From the NCBI GenBank assembly GCA_903902325.1, contig CAIUUO010000037.1:1-41954 (forward strand): 41,954 bases of DNA, in the 5' to 3' direction. Position 1 is the first letter of the stretch. Each line of letters begins with the position of its first letter. Shown here piece after piece: positions 1 through 8,107 of this stretch. The stretch comes from an uncultured Bacteroidia bacterium. GTDB taxonomy: Bacteria > Bacteroidota > Bacteroidia > Bacteroidales > Prolixibacteraceae. The notes under the pieces were generated by a model that saw only the letters and a program-made list of their open reading frames with translations, had not been told where the DNA came from and did not search any database. The translations under genes and the position numbers were made by a program.

Positions 1-255
1 CACGGCGGCAACTGGCTGGAAAGCCGCATGGCGCATCTGGGCGGACATTTCGCCGGCATCCTGCGAATCGAAATTCCGGCCGGCCGCGAAGCCCCTGTCA
101 TCACGTCTTCAGTTCTGCCGGATTCTCTCGGTCTGGCCAATGAAAATCTCCGGTTAGACAGCCACGCCGGGACGCATATGGATGCGCCGTGGCATTTTGG
201 GCCGATTTCCCAGGGGCTTCCATCCAAAACAATCGACCATGACAATTTGAAATAA
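1..255 (+). pseudogene. Chimeric open frame: ACT-domain repressor fragment joined to cyclase fragment
   Basis: The frame is open at the window edge and stops at 253-255. The first ~30 residues (HGGNWLESRMAHLGGHFAGI and on) resemble the N-terminal ACT domain of glycine-cleavage-system transcriptional repressors. From about residue 40 it reads like a cyclase/kynurenine-formamidase-type protein (LDSHAGTHMDAPWHFGP, then a KTID motif), including the metal-binding HxGTHxDxPxH pattern. These two domains do not belong in one protein; the change falls near base 95. The stretch is visibly richer in G and C than the following kilobase. At about 235-250 it runs into the 3' part of an oppositely oriented membrane-protein gene. 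Most likely this is a chimeric contig end made of foreign fragments. A real fusion gene is much less likely. Confidence 0.6.
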
Positions 256-783
256 AAGACCAACCATTTTGGCATTTTCCGGATGACCAATTATCAACAT
301 AGGCATTAGTGCTATTAATACAATCATTGGAAGCATTAAGGTCAGCAATAAAATCACAAATAATTTTCCTCCCTTGCCTTTGAACTCCAAAGATTCAGAA
401 TCATAGGATGAATTGTTTACAAAATATCTTTGCAGGTCCGCTATAAACCAAGCCATATATATGCCGATGGTTATTATGGTTAAAAACAATCCAAGTATAA
501 CTTTCCAAAGAAATTCGCCAAAAGATCCTGAAAATTTAACAGGCATGTCCTTGAAAATTACATTTTCGATCATCAATTTGGCCATGTAAAATGAAAATAC
601 GAATGCAACAAGAAACAATAAGATTAAAATCGGGAATATCAATGCAGGTGAAGTACCCCCTTGACGAAAACTCGTCATTTTCAACAACAAGGTCATGTAA
701 GGAGCAGCAAAACACAATAAAAACAGAATCCAAATCGGGAAAAATTTCTTCCCTGTCAAACTAAAATTAAAATAATCTTTCAT
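154..783 (-). CDS. DUF898 (YjgN-like) membrane protein, 3'-truncated at a sequence join
   Basis: The ATG is at 783. The protein opens with a short soluble stretch (MKDYFNFSLTGKKFFPIW) followed by hydrophobic segments at about residues 15-35, 47-70, 90-112 and 140-165. The motif RYFVNNSSYDSESLEFKGKG is typical of DUF898/YjgN proteins, whose function is unknown. Family members carry a further membrane-spanning half after this point. Here the last ~30 codons (below about base 250) are simply the antisense of the cyclase fragment, so the true C-terminus is missing and the stop at 154 is accidental. The reliable coding part is about 250-783. The family call rests on motif memory and is moderate; the truncation is clear from the overlap. 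Confidence 0.5.
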   Translation of the reverse strand: MKDYFNFSLTGKKFFPIWILFLLCFAAPYMTLLLKMTSFRQGGTSPALIFPILILLFLVAFVFSFYMAKLMIENVIFKDMPVKFSGSFGEFLWKVILGLFLTIITIGIYMAWFIADLQRYFVNNSSYDSESLEFKGKGGKLFVILLLTLMLPMIVLIALMPMLIIGHPENAKMVGLLFQIVMVDCFGWKPLGNRPKMPRRIHMRPGVAV

Positions 784-846
784 GGGTTAGATTTTAAATT
801 GGTCAATCATTAAAATTTATTGGAACGCTATATGTTATTCTATATC

Positions 847-1410
847 TTACTTACTGACCGCTAATGCTTTCTTCCGTACAATGGTGATTTTCTCAAGGCC
901 TTTCGCCATATCTTTCCTTTTATAGGAAACAATTGTAGTATCCGCTGGATCGAAAGCAAAGGGATCTCGTAGTGAAAAACCGTTGATTTTGTATCTTTTC
1001 CCAGTAGCGGGCATGGCTGTTAAATCAATATCTTCGCTTTTGCCATCGCGCATGATGATCATCTTTTGCCCTCCAGCGGATCTGACGATTTTGTGTCCCT
1101 CCTTGTTCTGAAGGCTGTCTCCTATGGTGTAGGTAAAGGTACTGCCATTCCCGGTGCCATCACCAGATTCAATGACAGTTACTGTTACTTTTTTTTCCTT
1201 CAGATCAGTTCCTTGATCAGTTCCAAGCTGATGATAGATGGAATCAGCCAGTAATGTCATATCATGCTTAACCTTAACAGGATCTTCTCCAATGACAACC
1301 TTTGCGCCCTTTTCCTGCTTCGGTGGTTGAACTGTATTCTGTGCAACACAGGTAACTGTTGAAAAGCAAAAACCGGCGATCAGAATTGTTAAAATTGCAG
1401 TACTTTTCAT
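847..1410 (-). CDS. Exported protein of unknown function
   Basis: The protein has 187 residues with a clear signal peptide (lysine at residue 2, hydrophobic run to about residue 22, then VAQN), so it is probably periplasmic. The rest is hydrophilic and rich in Lys, Asp and Thr, with no Cys cluster, membrane helix or catalytic motif that I recognise. It lies 63 bases from the start of the DUF898 gene on the same strand and is divergent from nadB. The codon pattern looks native, and no shadow frame competes with it. I do not recognise the family and assign no function. Confidence 0.6.
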   Translation of the reverse strand: MKSTAILTILIAGFCFSTVTCVAQNTVQPPKQEKGAKVVIGEDPVKVKHDMTLLADSIYHQLGTDQGTDLKEKKVTVTVIESGDGTGNGSTFTYTIGDSLQNKEGHKIVRSAGGQKMIIMRDGKSEDIDLTAMPATGKRYKINGFSLRDPFAFDPADTTIVSYKRKDMAKGLEKITIVRKKALAVSK

Positions 1411-1469
1411 CTTTCCGACTAATTTTAGTTAACAAAATCTAAACTTACCAAATTATCTTGAATCATGCC

Positions 1470-1499
1470 TATATTTGGTTCCGATTTCATACAAATATA
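1470..1499. promoter_or_regulatory. Candidate divergent -7 elements between the exported protein and nadB
   Basis: The gap 1411-1565 has a TATATTTG on the plus strand at 1470-1477 and the same octamer on the minus strand at 1492-1499. Both fit the Bacteroidota -7 consensus TAnnTTTG and point towards the two divergent genes. Neither has a convincing TTG at 17-23 bases upstream, so this is only suggestive in AT-rich DNA. Confidence 0.25.
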
Positions 1500-1565
1500 G
1501 CGGTCTTTCCCCGGAGATTGATCAGATATATTACTTTTATCGCTCAATTTTAAGTGGGGTATCCA

Positions 1566-3152
1566 ATGGTGTCAATGAGACAATTTGAATTTGATTTTGT
1601 AGTTGTGGGCAGTGGTTTGGCAGGTCTTTTGGCAGCCTGGCATGCTTCCGCCCATGGAACTGTTGCCCTTATTTCCAAGTCGGAGCTTGACATCAGCAAT
1701 TCATACAATGCACAAGGCGGAATCGCCGCAGCCATTGGACCCGATGATGATCCGGAGTATCACCTGCTGGATACTTTAACTGCAGGCCGCGGACTTTGTG
1801 ATCTGGACGCTTCTTCGATTCTGGTTCATGAAGGCCTTGCCAGGGTAAAGGAATTGATTTCGATGGGTTTGCAATTCGACAGGGATGATAGCGGGGAGTT
1901 GATCCTCGGGCTCGAAGGCGGACATTCACAGCGCAGGATACTGCATGCAGATGGGGATGCCACTGGAAAAATAATGACCGGTTTCATGCTGAAAAAGATT
2001 TTGGAAAATCACCGGATCACTCCATTTGAATACACCACAGCCGTAAAGATCTTTACCAGCAAGGGTATCTGCTCAGGAATCCAAACTCTGGATTACAGCA
2101 CCGGTGAGAATTCTATTTTCAGGGCCAGGGCGACGATCCTTGCGACAGGCGGCCTCTCCCGAATTTATTCACGTTCTACCAATCCCTACACAGCAACCGG
2201 AGACGGCATTGCACTCGCCTGGAATGCCGGCGCCAGACTGGCCGACATGGAATTCATTCAGTTTCACCCTACCGCCCTTTCACTTGACGGAGAAGATGCC
2301 TACCTGATCAGTGAAGCTGTCAGGGGAGAAGGAGCTCATTTGATGGATAAGTACGGCGAGCGTTTTATGCTAAAAGTTCATCCCATGGCAGAACTGGCGC
2401 CACGCGACATCGTCGCTTCCGCGATCTTCAAAAGGATGCAGGAGACACATTCTACAGTATTCCTCAGTCTGAAACATCTTGATGCTAATTTCCTGAAGGA
2501 AAGGTTTCCCTCGATAGATGCAAAGCTGAAGGAGTTTGGAATTAATCTGACCAAAGATTTGATCCCAATCTCTCCCGCAGCCCATTATTCGGTTGGCGGC
2601 ATCCGGACTGATCTGTGGGGACAGACCAATATCAAGGGACTTTTTGCCTGTGGCGAAGTGGCATCATCAGGTGTCATGGGCGCCAACAGGCTCGCCAGCA
2701 ATTCGTTGCTCGAATGCCTGGTCTTCGGCAAACGGCTCATTGAAAAAGCAAAAGAACTGCCATTACCATCGGACTATGATCATTCAGCCTTAGAAATCAT
2801 CCTGCATAAGGAGTCTGATCAGGTCTACCTCGATATCAAGAACGAATTATCACAACTGATGAGCAATCAGGTGGGTATCGTTCGGAACTTCATTGATATG
2901 TCGTCGGCATTGTGCCGGTTCAATGAGATCATTGAACAATATCCCGAAAATCAGAGCGATTACAACCGTAAGAAAATCAATGACCTGGCAACCATTTGCA
3001 GCCTGATTTGCCTTTCTGCCAACGAAAGGCAAGAAAGTCGTGGCGGACACGTAAGGTCAGATTTTCAAGAGGAATCTCCTGATCTGGTTCATCACATCAT
3101 ACAGGAAAAAGGAAAGAAAATTAGTATGGAAGCTGTTAGAAACAGTATATAA
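1566..3152 (+). CDS. nadB: L-aspartate oxidase
   Basis: This flavoenzyme oxidises L-aspartate to iminoaspartate, the first step of de novo NAD synthesis. It shows the N-terminal FAD dinucleotide motif (VVVGSGLAGLLAA), the SYNAQGGIAAA segment, HADGDATGKIM, EFIQFHPTAL, SEAVRGEGAHL, and the C-terminal FAD contact region GLFACGEVASSGVMGANRLA. These are standard for the NadB/succinate-dehydrogenase flavoprotein family, and the length (~528 residues) is usual. The frame can start at GTG 1554, ATG 1566 or ATG 1575. I chose 1566 because a GTGGGG precedes it, but 1575 is equally plausible since family proteins begin close to the FAD motif. Only one base separates its stop from nadC, so the two are co-transcribed. 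No nadA is in the window. Confidence 0.95.
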   Translation: MVSMRQFEFDFVVVGSGLAGLLAAWHASAHGTVALISKSELDISNSYNAQGGIAAAIGPDDDPEYHLLDTLTAGRGLCDLDASSILVHEGLARVKELISMGLQFDRDDSGELILGLEGGHSQRRILHADGDATGKIMTGFMLKKILENHRITPFEYTTAVKIFTSKGICSGIQTLDYSTGENSIFRARATILATGGLSRIYSRSTNPYTATGDGIALAWNAGARLADMEFIQFHPTALSLDGEDAYLISEAVRGEGAHLMDKYGERFMLKVHPMAELAPRDIVASAIFKRMQETHSTVFLSLKHLDANFLKERFPSIDAKLKEFGINLTKDLIPISPAAHYSVGGIRTDLWGQTNIKGLFACGEVASSGVMGANRLASNSLLECLVFGKRLIEKAKELPLPSDYDHSALEIILHKESDQVYLDIKNELSQLMSNQVGIVRNFIDMSSALCRFNEIIEQYPENQSDYNRKKINDLATICSLICLSANERQESRGGHVRSDFQEESPDLVHHIIQEKGKKISMEAVRNSI

Positions 3153-3153
3153 T

Positions 3154-4005
3154 ATGAACAAAATAGATATTCAACACATTGGATTACTGATTGAAAATGC
3201 CTTGCTGGAAGACATTGGAACGGGTGATGTTACGACAGATGCCCTGGTCCCCGATGCAATGGTCAGTACAGCCACCATGGTAGCAAAGGCAGATGGTATC
3301 ATTGCCGGTCTGGATGTAGCCGAAGCAGTTTTCAGGTATTTAACTCCGCAGTTTTCGTGGAAACCCATCGTTCAGGATGGCGATCAGATTAAAAATGGAG
3401 ACCTTCTCGTTGAGATGAGCGGTCCTTTCCGAGCCCTGCTATCAGGGGAACGTCTGGCGCTAAATTTTTTACAGCGGATGAGCGGTATAGCCACTGCAAC
3501 AGCACTATATACTGCAAAGATTTCAGGATACAACACGAAAATCCTGGATACCAGGAAGACCGTACCCGGATTAAGGTTGCTGGATAAATATGCGGTAATG
3601 GCAGGTGGAGGAGAAAACCACCGGATCGGACTCTATGATATGGTCCTGATCAAGGACAATCATATCAAGGTGGCAGGCGGGATTAAAAACGCAGTCGAAC
3701 AGATCAGGAACCATGTTCCGGCAGGTATAAAAATAGAAGTGGAGACCACTACCATGGAGGAAGTACTCGAAGCCTTGGCGATGCATGTCGATATCATCAT
3801 GCTCGACAACATGTCGAATGAGATGATGAAAACATGCGTTGAGCTGATCAACCACAGGGCCAAAGTTGAAGCATCTGGAAACATGAATCTCGACAGAGTC
3901 AGGGTGGTGGCAGCAACTGGGGTGGATTACATTTCGATTGGCGCCCTCACCCATTCAGTGACTGCATTGGATATAAGCATGAACATAAAAACAGGTCAGA
4001 TTTGA
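3154..4005 (+). CDS. nadC: Quinolinate phosphoribosyltransferase (nicotinate-nucleotide pyrophosphorylase)
   Basis: NadC decarboxylates and phosphoribosylates quinolinate to nicotinate mononucleotide, the step joining de novo NAD synthesis to the salvage route. The protein has 283 residues, the usual length. It has the N-terminal LLEDIGTGDVTTDAL motif, the ALNFLQRMSGIAT segment, the DTRKTVPGLRLLDKYAV signature and GGGENHRIGLYDMVLIKDNH, with Lys/Arg/His residues known to bind quinolinate and PRPP. The late motifs EVETTTMEEV and DIIMLDNMS complete the barrel. It starts one base after nadB and its TGA overlaps the TTG start of coaX, which indicates a tight operon. Confidence 0.95.
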   Translation: MNKIDIQHIGLLIENALLEDIGTGDVTTDALVPDAMVSTATMVAKADGIIAGLDVAEAVFRYLTPQFSWKPIVQDGDQIKNGDLLVEMSGPFRALLSGERLALNFLQRMSGIATATALYTAKISGYNTKILDTRKTVPGLRLLDKYAVMAGGGENHRIGLYDMVLIKDNHIKVAGGIKNAVEQIRNHVPAGIKIEVETTTMEEVLEALAMHVDIIMLDNMSNEMMKTCVELINHRAKVEASGNMNLDRVRVVAATGVDYISIGALTHSVTALDISMNIKTGQI

Positions 4006-4736
4006 ATTTAGTGATTGACATAGGAAATAGCCGGGTCAAAATGGCGATCTTTTCCCAGCATGAGATGGTAGCATCTTCCGTCAAGGAAGTACTTTCGATT
4101 GAAGGAATAAAAGAACTGACGAACCACTTTCCGGGTACGGATCGGGCGATTTGGTCGAAGGTTACCTCCGTTGATCCATCTGTCATTAAATATCTCGAAA
4201 GTACTTTTCCGTTTTTTTTGGAGTTGAATCACCATACAGCCGTTCCAATCCGGAACAACTATCTGACACCAGAAACACTTGGGCTGGACCGGCTGGCAGC
4301 CGCCATCGGCGCAAGGGAATTATTTCCTGACCGGGCACTCCTGGTAATCGATGCAGGCACTGCAATTACTTTTGATTTGGTCGAAAGTAACGGTACTTTC
4401 GCGGGGGGAAATATTTCTCCCGGATTGAGAAGCAGATTCAGGGCACTGCATGAGTTCACGGGCAATTTGCCATTGATGGCAGCTGTTGATCAATTTCCTT
4501 TGGTTGGAAGGACTACTGAAGAAGCCATACAGTCAGGGGTACTCAACGGAATGATTATTGAAATTGACGGTATGATTGATTCGCTAAAAAAAAAGTACCC
4601 TGAAATACAATCCGTTCTTACCGGTGGTGATGCACTTTTCTTTGAAAGAAGATTAAAAAATCACATCTTTGTAAAATTTGAGATCACGCTCATAGGTTTA
4701 AACAGAATTCTAGAATATAATGTTGAAAAGCAATAA
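4002..4736 (+). CDS. coaX: Type III pantothenate kinase
   Basis: CoaX phosphorylates pantothenate in the first committed step of CoA synthesis. The type III form belongs to the ASKHA fold and is cytosolic. The sequence shows NLVIDIGNSRVKMAIF at the N-terminus (phosphate-binding loop 1), GLDRLAAAIGA, VIDAGTAITFDLV (loop with the catalytic Asp), GGNISPGLRSRFRALHE and GRTTEEAIQSGV. The total is 244 residues, normal for the family. The start is a TTG at 4002 overlapping the nadC stop (TTGA). It is accepted because family proteins begin exactly here and no ATG lies upstream in frame. Its 3' end overlaps the next gene by 17 bases. Confidence 0.93.
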   Translation: MNLVIDIGNSRVKMAIFSQHEMVASSVKEVLSIEGIKELTNHFPGTDRAIWSKVTSVDPSVIKYLESTFPFFLELNHHTAVPIRNNYLTPETLGLDRLAAAIGARELFPDRALLVIDAGTAITFDLVESNGTFAGGNISPGLRSRFRALHEFTGNLPLMAAVDQFPLVGRTTEEAIQSGVLNGMIIEIDGMIDSLKKKYPEIQSVLTGGDALFFERRLKNHIFVKFEITLIGLNRILEYNVEKQ

Positions 4737-6015
4737 TTTGAAATTTTTAGCGATCATTTTGGTTTTGATCGTCCCGACCATCATGTACGGACAGAATAGC
4801 AGCAGTACGAGTTCCGTCTACTCCCGTTACGGTTTTGGTAATCTGTACGGTACAAGTTTTGGTAAGGGAGATGCCATGGGCGGGATCGGAATAGGTACAC
4901 GCGATAGCTATCAGATCAATACTGCCAATCCGGCTTCCTATACTGCCATAGACTCTCTCACTTTTCTGATGCAGTTTGGGATGGATGCAAAGTTCACCAA
5001 CTCCAAAACCACTGATACGGAGAATACCAGGAACAATGTGAACTTCAATCACCTGACATTTGCCTTCCCGGTCACGCATTGGTGGGCAGCATCTTTTGGA
5101 TTATTACCTTATGCCACAAAAGGTTATGAAGTATCGACCTCTCAAGGTACATTGGGTTTGATGTCTAATTCTGCCTTTTCCGGCACGGGTTCACTAACCA
5201 GGGTTTTCCTGGGCAATGGTTTCAAACTTGGCAAACATCTTTCTTTAGGAGTGAATACCTGGTTTATGTTCGGGAAAATCCAGGACAACACCTATATCTA
5301 TTTTCCAAATGATGTCAATGCTTACGACTACCTGAAGAATAACAGCCTTAATTCGCATGGTTTCGGGGTCACCGGAGGCTTTCAGTACCACCTTGAAACA
5401 AAGAACAAAAACAAATTCACCATTGGTGCAACTTTTGAACCCAGGGTGAATATCAATTCAACTTACGTCATTCAGGAAGAGCGTGCGCTGTACAGGGGTT
5501 CAACAGCCTATTCAGAAATAGTTGATACCGTCAGGCATGTAGAATCCAGCAACAATGGACTGCAAACGCCTCAAACGTTTGGAACCGGTTTTTCTTTCTC
5601 ACTTAAAAACAAGATCACCTTTGGAGCCGATGCCTATTACCAGAAATGGAAAGACGTCATGTTTCTTGGTCAGACAGTGGATTATCTGACCAACAGCAGC
5701 AGATATTCTGCCGGATTGGAATATGTACCAAACCTTTATTCGATAAGGAGTTATTGGGCCAGGGCAGAATACAGGTTTGGTGGTTTCTATGAGAACTCTT
5801 ATCTGACGCTTAACGGCATACAGTTGAAAACGTACGGTATTACATTTGGCCTTGGTTTGCCATTAAGCCGCGTTTATCGTTCTTTACTCAATCTTTCCTG
5901 TGAACTTGGGCATATGGGAACAACTGACAATAATCTCATCAAGGAGACTTATGCAAAGTTCACCATACATATCATGCTGCACGACAGGTGGTTCTACAAA
6001 ACGAAATTCGATTAA
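4720..6015 (+). CDS. Outer-membrane beta-barrel protein of unknown function
   Basis: The protein has 431 residues with an N-terminal signal peptide (hydrophobic run at residues 8-22, cleavage near MYGQ). The mature part begins SSVYSRYGFGNL and alternates aromatic and polar residues in many short strands, ending with an aromatic residue (Phe-Asp), as expected of a barrel. The pattern YSRYGxG...GxGxAMGG...NPASY resembles FadL-like/transport-type barrels often annotated in Bacteroidota next to coaX and lptC. It starts inside the end of coaX and precedes lptC by 77 bases, so it probably belongs to this envelope-biogenesis operon. Substrate and partner are unknown. Confidence 0.7.
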   Translation: MLKSNNLKFLAIILVLIVPTIMYGQNSSSTSSVYSRYGFGNLYGTSFGKGDAMGGIGIGTRDSYQINTANPASYTAIDSLTFLMQFGMDAKFTNSKTTDTENTRNNVNFNHLTFAFPVTHWWAASFGLLPYATKGYEVSTSQGTLGLMSNSAFSGTGSLTRVFLGNGFKLGKHLSLGVNTWFMFGKIQDNTYIYFPNDVNAYDYLKNNSLNSHGFGVTGGFQYHLETKNKNKFTIGATFEPRVNINSTYVIQEERALYRGSTAYSEIVDTVRHVESSNNGLQTPQTFGTGFSFSLKNKITFGADAYYQKWKDVMFLGQTVDYLTNSSRYSAGLEYVPNLYSIRSYWARAEYRFGGFYENSYLTLNGIQLKTYGITFGLGLPLSRVYRSLLNLSCELGHMGTTDNNLIKETYAKFTIHIMLHDRWFYKTKFD

Positions 6016-6092
6016 TCATGGTAGTACCCGGTATTGCTGCGGTTCAGGCCATTCGGATCCGACGAGTCTGAAAAACGAAGTCTGGTACTGAA

Positions 6093-6716
6093 ATGAATAA
6101 ATATTTAATGAAGCATCGTCCTGACATTGCCCTCATTTTTTCTCACGGAGGTTTCGGTTACACGCTTGTTGTCCGGATGTTCGTTTTTTTGCCCGTTGCG
6201 ATCATGCTTTTTTCATGTGAGACCAAGGTTTCAGCCGATCTGCCTCGAGAGTTGCTGAAAAATACAAACATGCCGACTGTGGAAGCGCTGAACTTCGAAA
6301 CTTTCTATACTGACTCAGGGATTGTCAAATACCATCTGCAAACACCCAAACTGCTGTTGTTCGATGATGCCAGGCCGCGTTACAAAGATTTCCCGGATGG
6401 TTTTATTTTTCAGAGGTACGACAGCAACAGGAAGATCATTTCCCAGATGACAGGCAATCATGGCAAATATTTTGATGATGAAAGAAAATGGGAAGCCAAT
6501 GGGAATGTTGTACTGGTTAACAGCCAAGGTGATACTTTAAAGTCAGAAGAATTGAAATATCATGAAAAAGAGGATCTCATTTTTTCTGATCAGTTTGTTA
6601 GCATCAAAAAAGGGGACCAATATATCACAGGTACTGGCGGTTTTAAATCGGATGCTCAAATGACAAAATGGTCTTTTATTAAAACGAAAGGACATATTTA
6701 CGTTGAAGGACAATAA
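6093..6716 (+). CDS. lptC: LPS export periplasmic lipoprotein LptC
   Basis: LptC bridges the LptBFG ABC transporter and the LptA/LptD path that carries lipopolysaccharide across the periplasm. The N-terminus has a hydrophobic segment ending in a lipobox-like LFSC (Cys at about residue 42), which is common for Bacteroidota LptC. The region after it (VEALNFETFYTDSGIVKYHL, then PDGFIFQRYD, GNHGKYFDDERKWEANGNVV and SEELKYHEKEDLIFSD) is the OstA/LptC beta-jellyroll pattern. The length of 207 residues is typical. The start at 6093 is the first of three in-frame ATGs (6108 and 6177 also possible). It is followed after 15 bases by the CBS-domain gene, an order usual in this phylum. Confidence 0.85.
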   Translation: MNKYLMKHRPDIALIFSHGGFGYTLVVRMFVFLPVAIMLFSCETKVSADLPRELLKNTNMPTVEALNFETFYTDSGIVKYHLQTPKLLLFDDARPRYKDFPDGFIFQRYDSNRKIISQMTGNHGKYFDDERKWEANGNVVLVNSQGDTLKSEELKYHEKEDLIFSDQFVSIKKGDQYITGTGGFKSDAQMTKWSFIKTKGHIYVEGQ

Positions 6717-6731
6717 CCTGAATATGCTGCA

Positions 6732-8000
6732 ATGAACGAGCTGTCGGTCATACTTGTTACAATGATTACCGCCGCTTTCTTCTCGGGGATGGAGATTGCT
6801 TTTTTCTCTTCGGATAAGTTGCGCCTCGAACTGGATAAAAGCAAAAACAGGCTGAACGGGAAAATCATCGGTATTTTCAACAGGCATCCTGGTCAGTACA
6901 TTGCAACGATGCTTGTGGGGAACAACATCTCCCTGGTTGTTTATACGCTTGCATTTGCCAACTTGATGCATCCATTTTTCGACACTCTCAATGCCAGCAA
7001 ATCTTTAAATATATTCCTGCAGACGACTTTTTCCACATTTTTAATCTTAATCGTCGCGGATTTCATACCAAAAGCCATATTCCGGATCAATCCCAACCTG
7101 GCTCTTAACCTACTTGCGTTTCCGGTAGCCCTGTTTTATTTTCTTTTTTATCCGGTCACTAAATTTGCAATTGGTTTGTCAAAAATTGTACTGAAATACA
7201 TTTTCAAAGTTAAAATCGAACCAAGAACAGATGAAAGAGTATTTGGCAGGGTTGACTTGAATAATTTTTTGGGAGAAACAAACGGAACTAAACCTACAAC
7301 TACAAGAAAAATAGACAGCGAAATCAAGCTATTTCAAAATGCCCTCGATTTTTCCAAACTTAAGATTCGTGATTGCATGATTCCACGTACCGACATCGTC
7401 ATGATAGAGGTGGAAGAGGAAATGGATGTACTTAGCCAGAAATTCATTGAAACAGGTTATTCAAAACTCATGATTTACCAGGACAACTCCGATAATATCA
7501 TCGGATACGTGCATTCATCCGATCTTTTTCACAAACCTGAAAATATACGAAGTTGCCTTCGCAAAATTTCTTTCGTCCCCGAAACAATGGAAGCAAACAA
7601 ACTGTTGGGCATTCTTCTGCATGATCATAAAAGCACAGCGATAGTTGTCGATGAATTTGGAAGCACTTCAGGGATGATAACAACAGAAGATATTCTGGAA
7701 GAAATCTTTGGAGAAATCGAAGATGAACACGACACACCGGATATTACGGAAAAAATACTGGGTGAGAACCATTACATTTTCTCGGGTCGGGCGACCATAT
7801 CCTACCTGAATGAAAAATATTTCTTTCGGATCGAAGAAAATGACCATTATGAGACCCTTGCCGGTTATTTACTTTTTCACCACTCAAGTTTTCCAAAATA
7901 CAACTCAATACTGCACATTGGAAGCTTTGAATTCAAGATTTTAAAGAGTACAAGGACCAAAATTGAAACGATTGAAATGAAAATAATCAGTAATTTATAA
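6732..8000 (+). CDS. DUF21/CBS/CorC_HlyC membrane protein (CNNM-like, 'hemolysin family')
   Basis: The protein has 422 residues in the order DUF21 membrane domain, CBS pair, CorC_HlyC domain. The N-terminal ~170 residues hold hydrophobic segments (near 4-22, 56-80, 95-118 and 122-160). A linker and a CBS pair at about residues 215-335 follow (RDCMIPRTDIVMIE, GYVHSSDLF, STAIVVDEFGSTSGMITTED). The last ~80 residues fit the CorC_HlyC transporter-associated domain. Relatives are linked to Mg2+/Co2+ homeostasis, and one Bacteroidota paralogue is gliding protein GldE. The sequence does not decide which role applies here. It starts 15 bases after lptC and lies in the same transcript. Confidence 0.85.
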   Translation: MNELSVILVTMITAAFFSGMEIAFFSSDKLRLELDKSKNRLNGKIIGIFNRHPGQYIATMLVGNNISLVVYTLAFANLMHPFFDTLNASKSLNIFLQTTFSTFLILIVADFIPKAIFRINPNLALNLLAFPVALFYFLFYPVTKFAIGLSKIVLKYIFKVKIEPRTDERVFGRVDLNNFLGETNGTKPTTTRKIDSEIKLFQNALDFSKLKIRDCMIPRTDIVMIEVEEEMDVLSQKFIETGYSKLMIYQDNSDNIIGYVHSSDLFHKPENIRSCLRKISFVPETMEANKLLGILLHDHKSTAIVVDEFGSTSGMITTEDILEEIFGEIEDEHDTPDITEKILGENHYIFSGRATISYLNEKYFFRIEENDHYETLAGYLLFHHSSFPKYNSILHIGSFEFKILKSTRTKIETIEMKIISNL

Positions 8001-8107
8001 AATTGAGCTTTCAGAGCAGTTTTAAAAATCTAAAATTACTATATTCGTACGCTCAAAAAACAGGATAAAAGATTTAGCAGATAAGTAAATAAATAACCAG
8101 AAAACGG

